A stretch of 64,000 nucleotides of DNA from Tubulanus polymorphus (lineage: Eukaryota; Nemertea; Palaeonemertea; Tubulaniformes; Tubulanidae): positions 6,183,001-6,247,000 of the forward strand of contig NC_134031.1 in NCBI RefSeq assembly GCF_964204645.1, read 5' to 3'. This document shows, piece by piece, positions 26,001-51,844 of this stretch. The notes beneath the pieces are model-generated. The model did not search any database, had not been told where the DNA came from, and worked only from the letters and a program-made list of their open reading frames with translations. The position numbers were made by a program, and so were the translations under genes. How positions within the stretch are numbered: position 1 is the stretch's first letter; the number at the start of each line of letters is the position of its first letter.

Positions 26001-27448
26001 TGTATCGTTAGTTACTAATATTTCACTATGTTTGACACGTGCTGCCATTTTTCAAGGAGATAATTACTAATTACTAATTAAATCAATACACTGCAGCGCG
26101 GTGTACTAGCAAAATCCATCACCGATTTATACACCGCACTGAAAGGGTTAAAGTCATGCCTAAATCGTTTTGGATTAACCAGTTTGTACTTATGACGCCA
26201 TTTTCAAATGTCTTTATACAGGGTTCCTCATAATTGCAATAACTGCAATAATGATATTTCTAATGGATAATCTGATGGCTCATGATGGCTGGGTAATAGC
26301 TATCATAGTCTTACTGTCCATTCTGTTCTTACTGGTGTTCATCTCTTTATGGAGGCAGCCGCAAAATGTGCGAAATTTGAGTTTCAAGGTGGGTTTTGAT
26401 TTCCGAATAGCTTCGATATGATTTCGAAATGGTTACCAGCGCTTACCTGCAACTATTTCATTCATTTTTCAGGTTCCATTTGTACCAGTTCTACCTGTAG
26501 TCAGTATGTTCATAAACATTTATCTCATGTTGAAACTATCATCCGGTACATGGATCCGATTTGCCGTCTGGATGCTTATAGGTATGTAGAAGTAATAGTA
26601 GAAGTAATAGTAGTAGTGCTTCGCGCTGTATCGTTATCTTGGCTGGTGATCAATTTCGCGAAGTCAAGCTTTATGTCATTAAAACTACCTTTAAAGCATT
26701 AAAAAACTGGCTTTTTAAAGGCTAGTTTATTGCTTTGATTTTTATGGTAAAACTCTTATAATTAGCTTTCATACTATTTTAAATTGTGTTACCTTCACCC
26801 ATCAAATATCTGTTATTCTTTGCCACTAACGAAGCTGATTTACCAAGCGTCGTATACATTGGATTGTTGGTATAAGTGGACTTCAAAATCTATACGATCA
26901 AGTCTTTGCACTTATTCAAACCAAGACCATTGACGCAGTTCCGCAGAGAATTTGTTTGTAAATTGACAGCATCTGGGGACTCTAGGCCTAGTGGGCATAA
27001 ACAAATGCTTTGTATGACTCGACTTCAGTTGAGCTGCTATGTGGAAGTTTGAAAGAGTCTATCGAAAAATGAATGCAGGGAACTTTTTTTCACGATTACT
27101 TATTTCTAGTATATGAAATATAATGGAAATGAAGTGATCTTGATGTATTTGTTGATGTATTGATGTGATCTTGATGTATTTTTCGATGTATTCTATATAT
27201 GAATCGATGTATTTGTAGGTTTCCTGATTTATTTCGGGTACGGTATGGCGCACAGCGAGGAAAACAAACGCTATCAAGCGGATAAAAAGCGCAGGGCCAG
27301 CATTCCTGAACCGACGATCGTCAGCAACAGTTCGCAGGCGTATCTTGTGAAGAACAACGTCTCGCTGGCTGTAGACGGGATTACCGACAATGAGATCGAC
27401 ATTATCAATCATCACCGCAATTCTGGTTCATACAATGGCGATATTTAA
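11058..27448 (+). CDS. Cationic amino-acid transporter (SLC7A, CAT subfamily), complete, 14 coding exons
   Basis: Coding exons: 11058-11178, 11554-11673, 12492-12620, 13954-14109, 20819-20958, 21189-21321, 21559-21781, 22839-22978, 23635-23737, 23832-23969, 25669-25844, 26222-26388, 26473-26581, 27219-27448. All junctions are GT-AG and keep one frame, giving 2085 nt and 694 residues. Family marks include [18 protein letters not shown] in TM1, [57 protein letters not shown] and [15 protein letters not shown]. The C-terminal cytoplasmic tail follows YGMAHSEE, matching the YGxxHSE motif of CATs. These are multi-pass (typically 14 TM) plasma-membrane carriers for arginine, lysine and ornithine. 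The CAT1/2/3 versus CAT4/SLC7A14 branch is not resolved. A non-coding first exon probably lies near 7187. Intron 4 (14110-20818) contains the gypsy element. Confidence 0.93.
11229..11511 (-). mobile_element. piggyBac-like MITE, copy 1
   Basis: Ends CCCTTTCAGTGC and GCACTGAAAGGG. Orientation is opposite to most copies (it starts GTGCGTCTACA). Lies in the first coding intron of the SLC7A gene. Internal GTACACCGCACTGCGGTG palindromes are present. Confidence 0.7.
11699..12429. mobile_element. hAT-like element with TAGTCCCTGCAAATC / GATCTGTAGGCACCCTG ends, interrupted
   Basis: Its sequence is related along its length to 46771-47223 (shared GTTGTACAGTA, CCCAATTA and ACCAAATTAGAAA-type stretches, and the same right end). 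It is split by the MITE at 11928-12210. Right terminus ACTGATCTGTAGGCACCCTG. No coding capacity. Confidence 0.5.
11928..12210 (+). mobile_element. piggyBac-like MITE, copy 2 (nested)
   Basis: CCCTTTCAGTGCTGACTAAT start and GTAGACGCACTGAAAGGG end. It lies within the hAT-like element 11699-12429, so it inserted later. Confidence 0.7.
12754..12927. mobile_element. MITE with TACAGT ends (pogo/Tigger-like)
   Basis: Starts TACAGTCAAACCTGCTTAAT and ends ATTAAGCAGATTCTACTGTA, terminal inverted repeats of about 20 bp flanked by TA. Much of the interior recurs at 13552-13730, and a partial copy of the right end lies near 12960-13010. TA-flanked CAGT termini suggest the Tc1/mariner-pogo group. Confidence 0.5.
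13552..13730. mobile_element. Second TACAGT-ended MITE copy
   Basis: Similar to 12754-12927, including AATCCATATTTTGGTCTAAT and GATGAATTTTGTTGG segments, ending GCGGAGTCTACTGTA. The left terminus is degraded. Confidence 0.45.
13808..13855 (-). ncRNA. Hammerhead ribozyme motif (type I-like)
   Basis: On the minus strand CUGAUGA (13848-13842) is followed by a stem II hairpin, GGCUAAA with UUUAGCC around a 4-nt loop, then GAAA (13822-13819) and CGUU. All catalytic-core bases are present, with a minimal stem III (A15.1-U16.1) and U at position 17, so predicted cleavage is between 13815 and 13814. The surrounding 13740-13870 resembles 48200-48430, which also has a hammerhead core. Stem I is weak (two GC pairs next to the core), as in short-stem hammerheads linked to Penelope-like elements and retrozymes. 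Confidence 0.6.
14390..14670 (+). mobile_element. piggyBac-like MITE, copy 3
   Basis: TTAA/CCCTTTCAGTGCTGGCTA start and GACGCACTGAAAGGG/TTAA end: clean TTAA flanks on both sides. In coding intron 4 of the SLC7A gene. Confidence 0.75.
15651..16411 (-). repeat. 3' LTR of the Ty3/gypsy element
   Basis: On the minus strand it starts TGTTGTTGTATCG directly after the polypurine tract and ends CGTTCCGCA, so it has TG...CA ends and is 761 bp. Its last 41 bp (15651-15691 on plus) are repeated exactly at 20062-20102 next to the start of pol. A 104-bp direct duplication lies inside (15873-15976 and 16046-16149). Confidence 0.65.
16413..16436 (-). promoter_or_regulatory. Polypurine tract of the gypsy element
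   Basis: The minus strand reads AAAAAAAAGGGGGAGGGAA between the pol stop (16499) and the LTR start (16411), the expected place and composition for the plus-strand primer of an LTR retrotransposon. Confidence 0.6.
16499..20053 (-). CDS. Ty3/gypsy pol polyprotein (RT-RNase H-integrase), gag and protease missing
   Basis: Intact 1184-residue ORF. The RT palm shows FCVDYRTLN (about 137-144), LDLKAGYWQ (173-181), MPFGLTNAP (208-216) and the catalytic FIDD (238-241). RNase H has FELHTDAA (D400) and HTDSNP (D468). Integrase has the HHCC zinc module (from about 625, CKRC near 660) and the triad D692, D750, E786 ([22 protein letters not shown]). A GPY/F-like segment and an acidic Pro/Ser-rich tail follow. 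The ORF starts just before RT: gag and protease are absent, and only 41 bp of 5' LTR remain. The copy is therefore truncated, although its pol frame is undamaged, which suggests a recent insertion. It lies antisense in coding intron 4 of the SLC7A gene. Confidence 0.93.
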   Translation of the reverse strand: MRRVEPKLMNSANPLQRQCGAIGSGADDKFFDFFNWEGCETTPGQLLRLKDVLRKHKGIFSVADEDTGRASAIRHEINLTDNVPFKERYRRVPPSMVNEVRDHLNRMASTGIIRPSFSSWSSPVVLVRKKDGGLRFCVDYRTLNRRTVKDRQTLPRADELVESVAGAKYFTTLDLKAGYWQVEVKEEDKPKTAFNVGPGYGFWEFNVMPFGLTNAPSTFQRLMERTLADLNLRECLVFIDDILIFSDTFEEHVERLEHVLDRLAAAGLKLKPSKCEFLRSAVVYLGHRISEKGVEPDPAKLSAVKDWPAPRTVTEVRQFLGFSGYYRRFIKDYARVAAPLTKLLTGVTNLKGKRKTAERRIEVQWGQDEENAFTRLKEMLTSSPILGFADFNRPFELHTDAAHDGLGAILYQTDGKGVKKVIAYASRGLNASEKKYPAHKLEFLALKWAATEKFHDYLYGNKYCVHTDSNPMSYVLKSAKLDATGHRWLQALSVYDLELEYHSGANMRDADALSRSPLNRITADVFAAICTVSPSVPVTKAGGVAEVDMRKLQERDPTIRRVVSCLRTKTRFRPAKPWEYGICRVFKSLELLDDVLYRRVVENRVSELKVWLPYSERAEMLDCLHDRLGHPGRDKTLALLRRRCYWPGMKSDVEEYLKSCKRCVLLKASTPTQVAPLVSIETSYPMELLCIDFLTLEPSQGFEKVLVMTDHFTKFAMAIPTKNETARTVAKCLFNEVVLKFGAPVQLHSDQGPAFESRVIKELCELTGMRKTRTTPYHPAGNGAVERFNGTLIRLLGSLPPEEKRNWRRHINALVYAYNCTPHESTGFEPFYLMFGRRPRLSVDKKFGWGNEESVTSTTEYVKQMENQLEVAWNLAADHLSRQGDRRKELYDRRAKSAELTPGDMVLVKREGFRERHKLADRWESVPYIVESKVTGDVPVYEVKRIEDGGRRILHRNKLLPLATPLRDSEESFRVKEANPEHVTSEKVAVGNTNMPEEIVAEVADDGSDEEDWVLVSREVETAEEPPVVEPGIAGADTVLSRSSIESVSPAPISEEIVRSEMASVPESPGAEGTSDSVEHPVLVDVETPPLSPLSVDSVPASSPSVSTSPDVDEPSPSSEERPVPRPRTRRPPAWQRSGEFLMFNMQTDRRRIELFLEYAKIPEVLENPKLLDALANMIRTGIE
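20062..20102 (-). repeat. Remnant of the gypsy 5' LTR (41 bp)
   Basis: Perfect match to 15651-15691, the outer end of the 3' LTR. Identity stops abruptly at 20103. It sits 8 bp upstream of the pol ORF start, so gag, protease and most of the 5' LTR have been lost. Confidence 0.6.
25080..25322. repeat. Foldback element with degenerate hammerhead cores
   Basis: The arms AGAGAATCCCACACTAATAAA and its complement near 25299-25319 face each other, with CAAGCTAATGA and TCATTAGCTTG further in. The minus strand of the left half reads CUGAAGA, then GCGAAACGUUG, a hammerhead-like pair of core motifs with poor stem II. The right half has AGUCGAAACUUUG but lacks an intact CUGANGA. Confidence 0.45.
25877..26147 (+). 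mobile_element. piggyBac-like MITE, copy 4
   Basis: TTAA/CCCTTTCAGTGC start and GCACTGAAAGGG/TTAA end, in a late intron of the SLC7A gene. One internal palindrome is shortened near the right end. Confidence 0.75.
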
Positions 27449-28374
27449 GTCGCGTGAATTTAAAAAAAAAAAACGGATTACAAATTTTTCTGCGTCAAAA
27501 AAATTAAAACAAGCTTTACAGGTGTTATAACATACAGAGCTGCCAACTGTTCTCGATTTTCAGTATTTGTTACTATTTCATAACGAGAAATACTGATTTG
27601 ATTTGTTTGATACGTACAGAAATATGAACGATATAACTGAGGGTCTTACTGTTGATTACTGATTGATTTGAACATTTTCTTTCATATTTCGATGAAATGT
27701 TACTGAAAAAAATTCAATTTGTTACTGATAGCTTTTTTAGTGGTTGGCAGCCCTGGACACCATCTTAAAGCCTAAAGCCTACTGCCGGGCTGAAGCTGAT
27801 TACTTTTGAACCATCAAGTATAGTAATAATCATTGCAGGGTTTTCACAGATCAGGAAAAGCAGGGAATTCCCACATTTTACCTCATTGGGACAATCAGGG
27901 AATTTCATCCCTGGGTCGTATCTCTAATCGACCTGTTTTTTTTCGTGTTAACAGCTTTCGATGACGATCCACTTCAAACTGAATTACATCGGCCTGCTTA
28001 TAAACAATAAACTGAGCAGCTGCTGATTGGAAGAAATCCAGGGGACTTATGAGCCAAGTCCGTTAGAATTTGTTTTGAGTGTCCCTTTGCATTTTGACAA
28101 CATAGATAATTGGTTCATTGGGACATCAAAGTTCCCTTTTGGGATGTGACAAGTTCTTCAAATTTGGCCAATAATCTGTATTAATGGATCATGTGGTTGG
28201 TGAATTTGAAACTTCTGAATGTCCTTGATCTGTGGCGACCCTGTGGACAGCCCGTGTATCATGTAATCGTTGCTTTCCAGACACACGTGGAAAACAAATA
28301 GATTTTGATTGTTTTTGTCCCTGATCCATTGAAATAGACCTTATACTACTATTCACATGGTGATATTCAACCTA

Positions 28375-28532
28375 GGGATCATTCATTTATTACGTACGCA
28401 TAAGATTTGAATTTTTCAACCCCCTCTGTATGCAAAATTGGCCATTTTTTCATATACGTTAAGCATTACAGTACGCAATTGCTCTGACCCCTCCCCCCTG
28501 CCCTAATGCGTACGTAATAAATGAATGACCCC
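28375..28532. mobile_element. MITE with GATCATTCATTTATTACG ends, copy A
   Basis: Starts GGGATCATTCATTTATTACG and ends CGTAATAAATGAATGACCCC, a near-perfect inverted repeat of about 25 bp including the palindromic TACGTACGCA side. A second copy lies 40 bp further on. Confidence 0.55.
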
Positions 28533-28571
28533 TACAGCTATCTATGAAGTGCTGAGAAGTACTGAGCACTC

Positions 28572-28694
28572 GGGATCATTCATTTAATGTGTACGCATAA
28601 AATTTGTATTTTAATATACATTAAGCATTACAGTACGCAATTGCACTTACCCCTTCCCCTGCCCTAACGCATGCGTAATAAATGAATGACCCCT
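28572..28694. mobile_element. MITE with GATCATTCATTTAAT ends, copy B
   Basis: Same family as 28375-28532 (shared ATTAAGCATTACAGTACGCA interior), shorter by about 35 bp, same orientation. Confidence 0.55.
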
Positions 28695-30699
28695 GTTATC
28701 TCAGTGATGACACTAACTTGACGACCGTTTCGACAGTCTGGACTCACCCCTGAAGTTGTCGCTGTTGTATTTGGTGGCTTGAATTCAATGCGATATTGAA
28801 TTGCAAACATTCCATCAATATAGAATTCATGGAAGTAGCAATATTTGCATTTATGAGCGGTGACAGGGATTCAAATACAATTTCATCATTTTCCAATGCT
28901 GTGTCACTAATTTTGTGCACACGTTACCGATAAAAAGAGCAAATAAACGGGAGAAATGATCGCTTGCGTAAGAAATCTATTTCATGCTACTAAATGAGTT
29001 TGTACGGTCAAATTCACCTCGGTTTACGGAAATACGTTTGAAATTAAAACATACTGGTATTACACAGTTCTAGTCCACTTAATCCAGTCATTACTGGCGG
29101 GATATATTTCTCGATCTTGCGCTATGACGGCCGAGATTTTTATTCGGGAATATAATAGATAAAGAATCCACAGCTTCCTAGAAATCATGCCATTATTTTG
29201 GTATTTGCACGCCCATTTCATATTATTACGATGTATTTTATAAGTGCCAATCATGATTTTGAAGTCTGGACACATGAAGAGATTCATATTGCTGAATGCC
29301 AAGCTCAAGAGTTCAATGCTCGTGAGATTCTACCTGAAAAGGCCGGCAAAGAACCGTTGCGCGCAAATATTGCAATGGGCTATATGGGTTGGGCGAAACA
29401 CATAAAGAGCCCACAGTGGCAGCACAACTAGCCAGCTACGAGTACTGGACAGCTCTGAACTTGATACAGACAGGAATATGAATTTTGTCGTCTGCATGAG
29501 GCCCTTGCAGCTCAGCTATGTTAGATGACATACTTTATTGGCTTTAAATCATTAACTCAGAAAGATACCAAGGGCGGATCCAGGAGGGCCTGTGAGACTT
29601 GTACAACTCCATCAAATATTTTTGAGCGTGCTTTTCTATTTTGTCAACAATGATTATTGGAAATTAGCTTTTTCGACATCCAAGTGGCCTTTTGAGAGTT
29701 GACAAGTCGAGTCCTTCAAAATTGGCCTGAATCCGCCCCTGATATGCCTGGTCAGGGTAATTAATAGATTGTATGATCAACCATTTATATGATCGGTAAG
29801 CGCCTTATTGTTTCTGCAAGTATGACAATTTAATCCTTTTGCATGTTGACTATACTTGGTATGGTTACTCTAGCGCGAACTTCTAGCGCATGTGTAGATA
29901 ATGTTGCCTTGTAAATAATTGGGATTTTAGCTTTTTCAATTGAATTTTTATCGGTGTGTGAATTTGCTTTGTGTTTGTTTTGTAATTAGTCGTTTTGCTA
30001 TGTGATTGCAAAGTTATTCCATCGGCCTTCTGATTTATGGGTTACAGGGGCTCGGCGGTCTATATTTTTTATCCATAGCCTACTGATTTTCGGGTTACAG
30101 TGGCTTAAAATTTCGCATTGTTGTAAATATTTTGTAAATGAAACGAGAAAAAAATTTGATAATGACCAAAAAAAAGAGAATTTAATTCAGTAATGGACAT
30201 CAGTATTTAAGGTTATTTGAACAGAGGCTATAGTACATATACATATATGCACCGGCCATGACTTCGTGTGAGTCTCTCAAATAAGTATTTATACATGTAC
30301 TGCTAAATGATTTGTACAGAAATAGAAAACGATTTTCTGATTTCACTATTTATTGTAAATGATAGTGTTTTAGGTGCCTTTTCTATGCTACATGCTACCA
30401 AGTTACCAAACAATATCAGGTAATGTAATATAATGTATGACCTTCATTTATGCCGTGGTTCGATTTTGCTTATCTTGCACTTGGCGTAAATCCTTTAACA
30501 ATTTTTACTCCGTTTTAATGATCACGGAGATTTTGCTTTTGATTTAGAATCTTTGATGACCTACCGGTATGTTATAATGTTCTGCCATTGCTTACGACCC
30601 TAGGATAAATCATGAAATCATTTCTGACTTGAGCAATTTATTCCGTGTGAAGCCCCCATACATATCTGTGATGGGGGCGATAGGCCTATATATGGGCAC

Positions 30700-31004
30700 T
30701 AAAGCCTAACTCAGGTCGCATAAGGTCCGACTGGATCATTGGATCGTAGGGAATCAGCGATCAAATCGGAACAGATCCTATGTGACCTGAGTGTACTTAC
30801 GACCGTAGCGAATGAACAGCGATGTACACATCATATGACTTAAAGCATTCGGTTCAAAAATGATCGCGGATCTCAGGTGACCTGTGTGTAGCTAAGATCC
30901 AACAAATGATTCGTAGCGGAATCAGCAACTCGCGATGTGACATTTCTAAAAACTGAATTGCAGATGATCGGATCGGATCTTAGTGCGATCTGAGTTAGGT
31001 TTTA
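30700..31004. mobile_element. MITE with TAAAGCCTAACTCAGGTCGCA ends
   Basis: About 305 bp. The left end TAAAGCCTAACTCAGGTCG is matched by the complement of GATCTGAGTTAGGTTTTA at the right. Interior rich in GATCGGATC motifs. A half copy lies at about 49311-49400, after the helicase gene. Confidence 0.5.
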
Positions 31005-33658
31005 CATGAAAAAGTTTCCTGTTTAAAATCGAAATATCGAATAATTTTGTCTGAAATAGTTAATACAATTAACTACCAGTACATTTTATATTCTCTTCAC
31101 ATGTTTGTTATCTGTAAAATACTGTAAAATTAGCAATTTTGCTTCACTTTCCTCAGAGAACTGTCTTAAATATGATACTACTTCTGCTGAAGTCGGGTTA
31201 GGCTCTCGGAAACCTTGCATATCAAAGTCCTAAGAAAATAACTGTGCCTCATTTTCTTTTGAGAATGAGCCTTGTTATGCATTTTATGAGATACTAGTGG
31301 GGTGAGCAACGATGTTTTTTTCTTTCAGTATATTCGATCCGGAAGTTTTTTCTAATGGATCACAAGTTCAAACTATTTTCGTGTTCATATTTCGTTGTCT
31401 CGAGGAGTATTTTCGTGTTGCACACGTTTCACGAAAAAGCGAATTGTTTATTTTTTCATGAACTATTGCGACGTATATGCAAGACAAGGTGCGTATAGTA
31501 TTACCGGTAGTACGTAGTAGTAGTACATTTATATGATGTATTTAACCTGAAATACTATTGAAAAATGAAAGATTTTAATTTTTGAATGAATAATTTATTT
31601 TATTACATCAGAAATTTATAAACACGATCAGGCAGCTGGTGAAACCAAATGATGATGTGAATGAATTATGAATTGTGAATATTATGCATACTACTATCAA
31701 AAATTCATGGTCTTTATGAATTTTGGTAATAGAAATAAAGCTTATGGCGTTTGAATTCTTGTTTTATTTTATTTCGATCGATCGGCTGGACTCTTTATAA
31801 AGTCTGACTTTCTATAGGTATTATTGTCAACTCTATTTCCCTCCCATGCCATATTGGGTGTTCTGCAATCTGCAATACTTGGTGCTAATTAAATGCTCAA
31901 TTCGAATGGTGGAAATGTAAGCAAATGTAGCAAGTAAGACAAGCCTGAGTTTACAAAAACGAATCAGTCGATAATGAATTAGATGACGGATATTTTGCCA
32001 GTAATAAGTGAATAAATCAATCGATGATATTAATACTAATTTGTTTACCGCTACTAGTAATCATCGCGCTTTACACAAAAATTATTAAAATGCCATTGCA
32101 AAACAAGAACATAAAAACACTGAAACTGTAGACATTATTCAATTAATGGTAAAAAGCTTTCCTAAAAAGATGTTTTGAGGTAAATGATAAACAAACTTCG
32201 TTGTAACCAAGGGTCTGAAAACGACCAGTTAATTTTCAAGGCGGCATCATCGCAGCATTGGAGCAGTGCATGGGATTCAAATTGTTTGCTACAGTCAACC
32301 TCGGAAACCTGGCCGAATTGTCAGATAAAGCAATTCTGTTGTGTTTAGTAGCAATAAAAAGCGATAAAGATCTTAATAGATCCCCGAAAAGTGGATATAC
32401 CGGTAAGGATCGTAGCTATATCGGCATGCCCAGTTTTCAATGAACAAACAGTACATAATTAGGCTGTGAATAATTCACATCTACAAACGGGATTCGAACC
32501 CACTTTCGTGTTGTAAGTTTGACTGATCGACGTAAGGTGGCGAGTTTTTTCTTGTTTCAGTTTCATTTCGGTGCCGGTCGGTCAGTGCTGGTTCGGTTGA
32601 TAAAAGCGCCTGCGAGAATCGTCGACCCGAGTCTATGATACGGTCAACAACGAGGTTAATGTTCGGAGGTGCTGTTGATAGCCTGAAAACATGTTGACAC
32701 CTTCATTCATATCATATCATAAACGATACAAAAGAATAAGTGAACCTTCTTTTATCCACGTCCACCATGTCCATGCATTATTGTCAGTAACCAGTTACCT
32801 GTCTGTTGCTGGTTGTATAGTTTCACGATCGGATATTTTCACTAACCATATAAGTTCATACCCGGATCCGAATAAAAGCTTCACCAATGATTAAATAACA
32901 TGATAACTTGAAAGATGAAATCCTGAAGAATCAGTGCAATGCCCTTTTGTTGAAAATATCTGCCTATCTTGTCTTATATATCTTGTAAAAATATGCTCTT
33001 TCCTACTTTTTGGATTGATAAAAACGACTAAAAGTGCCCTTTCTTGTTTTTTTTTCTGAATTGATTGATTAACGAATGTGCCTTTTTTGAAGTTATCTGC
33101 CTCGTCCTGTAAAAAATGTGCCCTTATCTACATTTCTGATTGATGGGGACGACTACATGTGCCCCTTTAACTATGGGGATGAGAAATTATAGAAAAAATT
33201 ATACAGCAAAAATTTGAAAAAGGGCACTTTCACCAGGGGTTCTTCTGAACCCTTCCCCACGAACCCCCACGGACCTGCATAGGACTAATACACCCAGTTC
33301 GCAGAGACAGAGCTAACAACTGCAGTGTGGTGTGAATGAAAGTAGGGATTATGCCCCCCAGTTCTCCAGCCCCATTTTCAACTTTTTACCCACAGATGCA
33401 CACCTAGCTGGCCTGCTGCAAACCACTCTAAAACACGCTTCTTTTGCCTTGTTAATTCCGACATCCAATGAATAGAGGCGCCAGCAGTGAAATCGAGATG
33501 TAGAAAATACATTGGTGATCAGTTCTTGAAATTGCGAAGTTAGGCTGCTCTCAACACATCCTACAAGATTGATTATGAATGGTCAAATCCTGATGATTTG
33601 TGATGATTTGCTTGTTGCTTGTTTTTAGAAGCATTTTGTTTTTTTTTTTACTAGAAAA

Positions 33659-49073
<15,415 letters not shown>

Positions 49074-49553
49074 TACGACGAACTGGTCGGAAATACCGTA
49101 GCTGGATTTCCAGGGACTGGAAATCTGTTCAGTAAAACTAATAATTTATTGCACCCAGTATGATGAAATCGGTGCATTTCAATGCGGGGGTGCATTATAG
49201 GTATCGCCTTGTCAGTCTGTCCGTCCGGTTTTACGTTTCCGGACGATAGCTTGTATCGTTCATAACGTATGTTGGATCTTCAAATTATAGTTGTTCGGTC
49301 AAACTCGCTTAAAGCCCAACTCGGGTCGACTAAGATCTGATCGGATCGTCGGATCATAAGCAGTGAAGTCTGCGATTTTTTAATCGGGAACCTTTTCGAC
49401 ATGAGTGTACTTACGACCACGGCGGATTGATCGCAGACCGATCGTAAGCCGAATTGTCAACTTTTTCAACTTGGGACAATGTAGGTCATCCAAGATGGCC
49501 GCCACATTCTATCACTTGTTTAGTATGTACTGTATATATTAATGATGATGTTT

Positions 49554-49559
49554 AATAAA
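49554..49559 (+). terminator. Polyadenylation signal of the SKI2 helicase gene
   Basis: AATAAA about 480 bases after the helicase stop codon (49071-49073), in an AT-rich stretch. Confidence 0.55.
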
Positions 49560-49634
49560 AAAAGCTATGGTATAGATTCGATCTCATGAAATTTTTGTTG
49601 GTGTTTTTTCGAGCTTTTTGCCCTAACCACTTAA

Positions 49635-49909
49635 CCCTTTCAGTGCTGACTAATAAATACCCTATAGTGCTGGGGATAATTTGAAAATTTTGAAAAATTC
49701 CACCCTAGTGTGTTGAATAACGGGATACCACTATAATGCGTCTACACCGCGGCGCGGTGTATCGTTAGTTACTAATATTTTACTATGTTTGACAGGCGCA
49801 GCCATTTTTCAAGAGAGATAATTACTAATTACATCAATACACCGCAGTGCTGTGTACTAGCAAAAGCTATCACCGATTTATACACCGCAGTGTAGACGCA
49901 CTGAAAGGG
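49635..49909 (+). mobile_element. piggyBac-like MITE, copy 10
   Basis: TTAA/CCCTTTCAGTGCTGACTA start and GACGCACTGAAAGGG/TTAA end, just downstream of the helicase 3' end. Confidence 0.75.
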
Positions 49910-50549
49910 TTAAGGCCGGTGAGCTATTATGTTTTATTTTTGTCCATCCGATTGTCCATAGACAGAATCCAGTTACTTCGGGAAGAATCCAATATCTCAA
50001 AACATATTTTAGATGCTTATTTTTAAGCTATTTTTGCTGATTAAGTGGTTCGTTTGTTTTAAGAAAATTTCTTTATTTTCTCGAATGCTGTAAAGCGTGG
50101 AGACTATTTTATGGTTCTACGCTACATGAATAGATTATTATTATTATCATTATCAATTCAGCGGAAAGCGAGTTCAGCCTTGATTGGAATTGATTGGCAT
50201 GATTCAATAAAACAGTGATAACATCTACACTTGAAAATTAACCATCAGATGCACCTTTGAACATTGTATCACATTGATGTTAAGGGCAACATTGTTATTA
50301 ATACAAGTTGAATAGACACGACCAACTCAAAAAGTCGACTTATTTACTCGAAAAGTCTAGTTACGAATTCGAAAAGTCAACTTAATATCTCGAAAAGTCA
50401 ACTGAAAAAGTCGGAAGTCGACTTACTAATTCGAAAAGTCGGTTTTTTCAACTCAAAATAAAGTGTGTTGTTAGCTGAATTGCTCTTCCGTACTATGACG
50501 AGATGATTTCTATGGTGGTTGATAAGGGCCACAGGTAATAATGTTTACG

Positions 50550-50733
50550 TGACCTCGATTATAGAAAAACGCAAAACGAAACTACGAAACTAAGCAAAAA
50601 CGATAACTGCATTTTTGCTTCCGCGCAAAAACGAAAAGATTCTTTTTTTGCTCCATGATTTTTCGTTTTTGCTCCATAATATTCGTTTTTGCGCCCTTGT
50701 TTTTTGTTTTGCATTTTTCTACAATCGAGGTCA
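50550..50733. mobile_element. MITE with TGACCTCGATT ends
   Basis: TGACCTCGATTATAGAAAAA start mirrors TTTTTCTACAATCGAGGTCA end, terminal inverted repeats of about 30 bp. Interior made of TCGTTTTTGCTCC and complementary runs. Confidence 0.55.
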
Positions 50734-51574
50734 TATAAAAAATAATTCATTAGAGCAAACACGAAAATATTACTTGAAAACGAAAGCAAACGAAAATATT
50801 ATGGAGCAAAAACAAATATTTTCCTTTTTCCTAGATGAAATTTCGTTTTTGTGCGAAAGTTCGCTCTTGCGTTTATGTAGTTCTTCTGGTGATCACGCGA
50901 AGCACGTTTATTCGCTTACGCTTATTGCTCTATCTCGACTAAATCCATTGTTGATCGGCATGCTTTTCAGAGTAATTTTTTGTGAACGATTTTCGTTTTT
51001 TTCATCTCGTCTGAAAAATTGAAATAAGACGTGCAAGCAGGATGCATATGAATTAAAACATTCATAGGGATGGGCCAGCCTAACTGCAGATTTTATATAT
51101 AGAACGACGACATTTTTATCTAAATAAAGAAAGCTATAAATCACTCGCCTATGCATCAATTTTAGACTATAAACCTAGGAGAGAATAAATTATTTAACTG
51201 TCATCCCTTCCCCCATTGCACCATGCACAGGGTCCAGTGCCTTAATTCTAAGTACAGCCAGTTGGCCAGCACTGGATCCTTCGTAACCGTATATAGTGCA
51301 CACTGACCTACTAACCTAATGTTCCACTAGATGGCGAACTAGTCAAACCTGACAGCCCAAACTGATTAAGCAGTAGAGCTGCCTTACAGTCGTTTAGATG
51401 CATAAAACACTGATAGGTGGCGCTAGCATTTGGAATTTGCGCTTTTGAAAAATGCGATTCAATGTTTTTCTTTTTAGTAATCCCACACGAAAGAGTTTTT
51501 TGGCAATCTACGAGGTATTGTTTTCGTTGAGAACGTGATAAATTTCATGACTTTCAGAGGTCAAAGATAAGCTT

Positions 51575-51786
51575 ACAGTCTTAAGTCCGTTATAACGCCA
51601 TCTTTTTTTAATGGCACTGCTCGCTTATAGCGCCAACATTTTTCAACGAACAATTTTTCTTAAGGAGTCCATGATCCAACTTCATTTCAATTAAAATTCC
51701 ATTTTTCATAACACCAAATTTATTTCAACGCCACGTTTTTCATTGGCGTCCCAATATTGGTGGCATTATAACGGACTATAACTGTA
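51575..51786. mobile_element. MITE with TACAGT ... ACTGTA ends (pogo/Tigger-like)
   Basis: TACAGTCTTAAGTCCGTTAT start and ATAACGGACTATAACTGTA end, inverted repeats of about 25 bp flanked by TA. Confidence 0.5.
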
Positions 51787-51844
51787 TTGGTAAGTTCCAC
51801 TGGTATATACCGGGGTAATGTAAATTAACGGTAGAAATTCTTAC

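Larger units (their letters stand above)
27449..33658. other. SLC7A 3' region and intergenic spacer
   Basis: No further coding exons recognised. A plausible SLC7A polyadenylation signal, AATAAA, lies at 31734-31739; if used, the 3' UTR would be over 4 kb. The stretch contains three MITEs (28375, 28572, 30700), fragments of AGGGGCGGATCCAGG-type repeats (about 29575 and 29740) and a GTGCCC-rich repeat at 32930-33245 related to the one at 700-1170. Confidence 0.45.
49910..51844. other. Spacer with repeats, no clear gene
   Basis: Holds a degenerate tandem array of CGAAAAGTC(G/A)ACTT units (about 50325-50450), a MITE at 50550 and another at 51575. The 135-residue plus-strand ORF at 50615-51022 starts inside the first MITE and looks non-coding. 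Any terminal exon of the minus-strand micro-exon gene should lie here, but I could not identify it. Confidence 0.45.

Noticed and set aside
29198-29431. 77-codon ORF on the plus strand in the spacer after SLC7A
   Set aside because: No splice context, no recognisable domain, and the apparent start is not a clear ATG; probably chance.
32460-32530. tRNA-Val-like 3' half on the minus strand (CTTACAA loop, GGTTCGAATCC)
   Set aside because: No matching 5' half or acceptor stem; at best a tRNA fragment.
50615-51022. 135-codon plus-strand ORF
   Set aside because: Starts inside a MITE and runs through TTTTT-rich sequence; composition is not protein-like.
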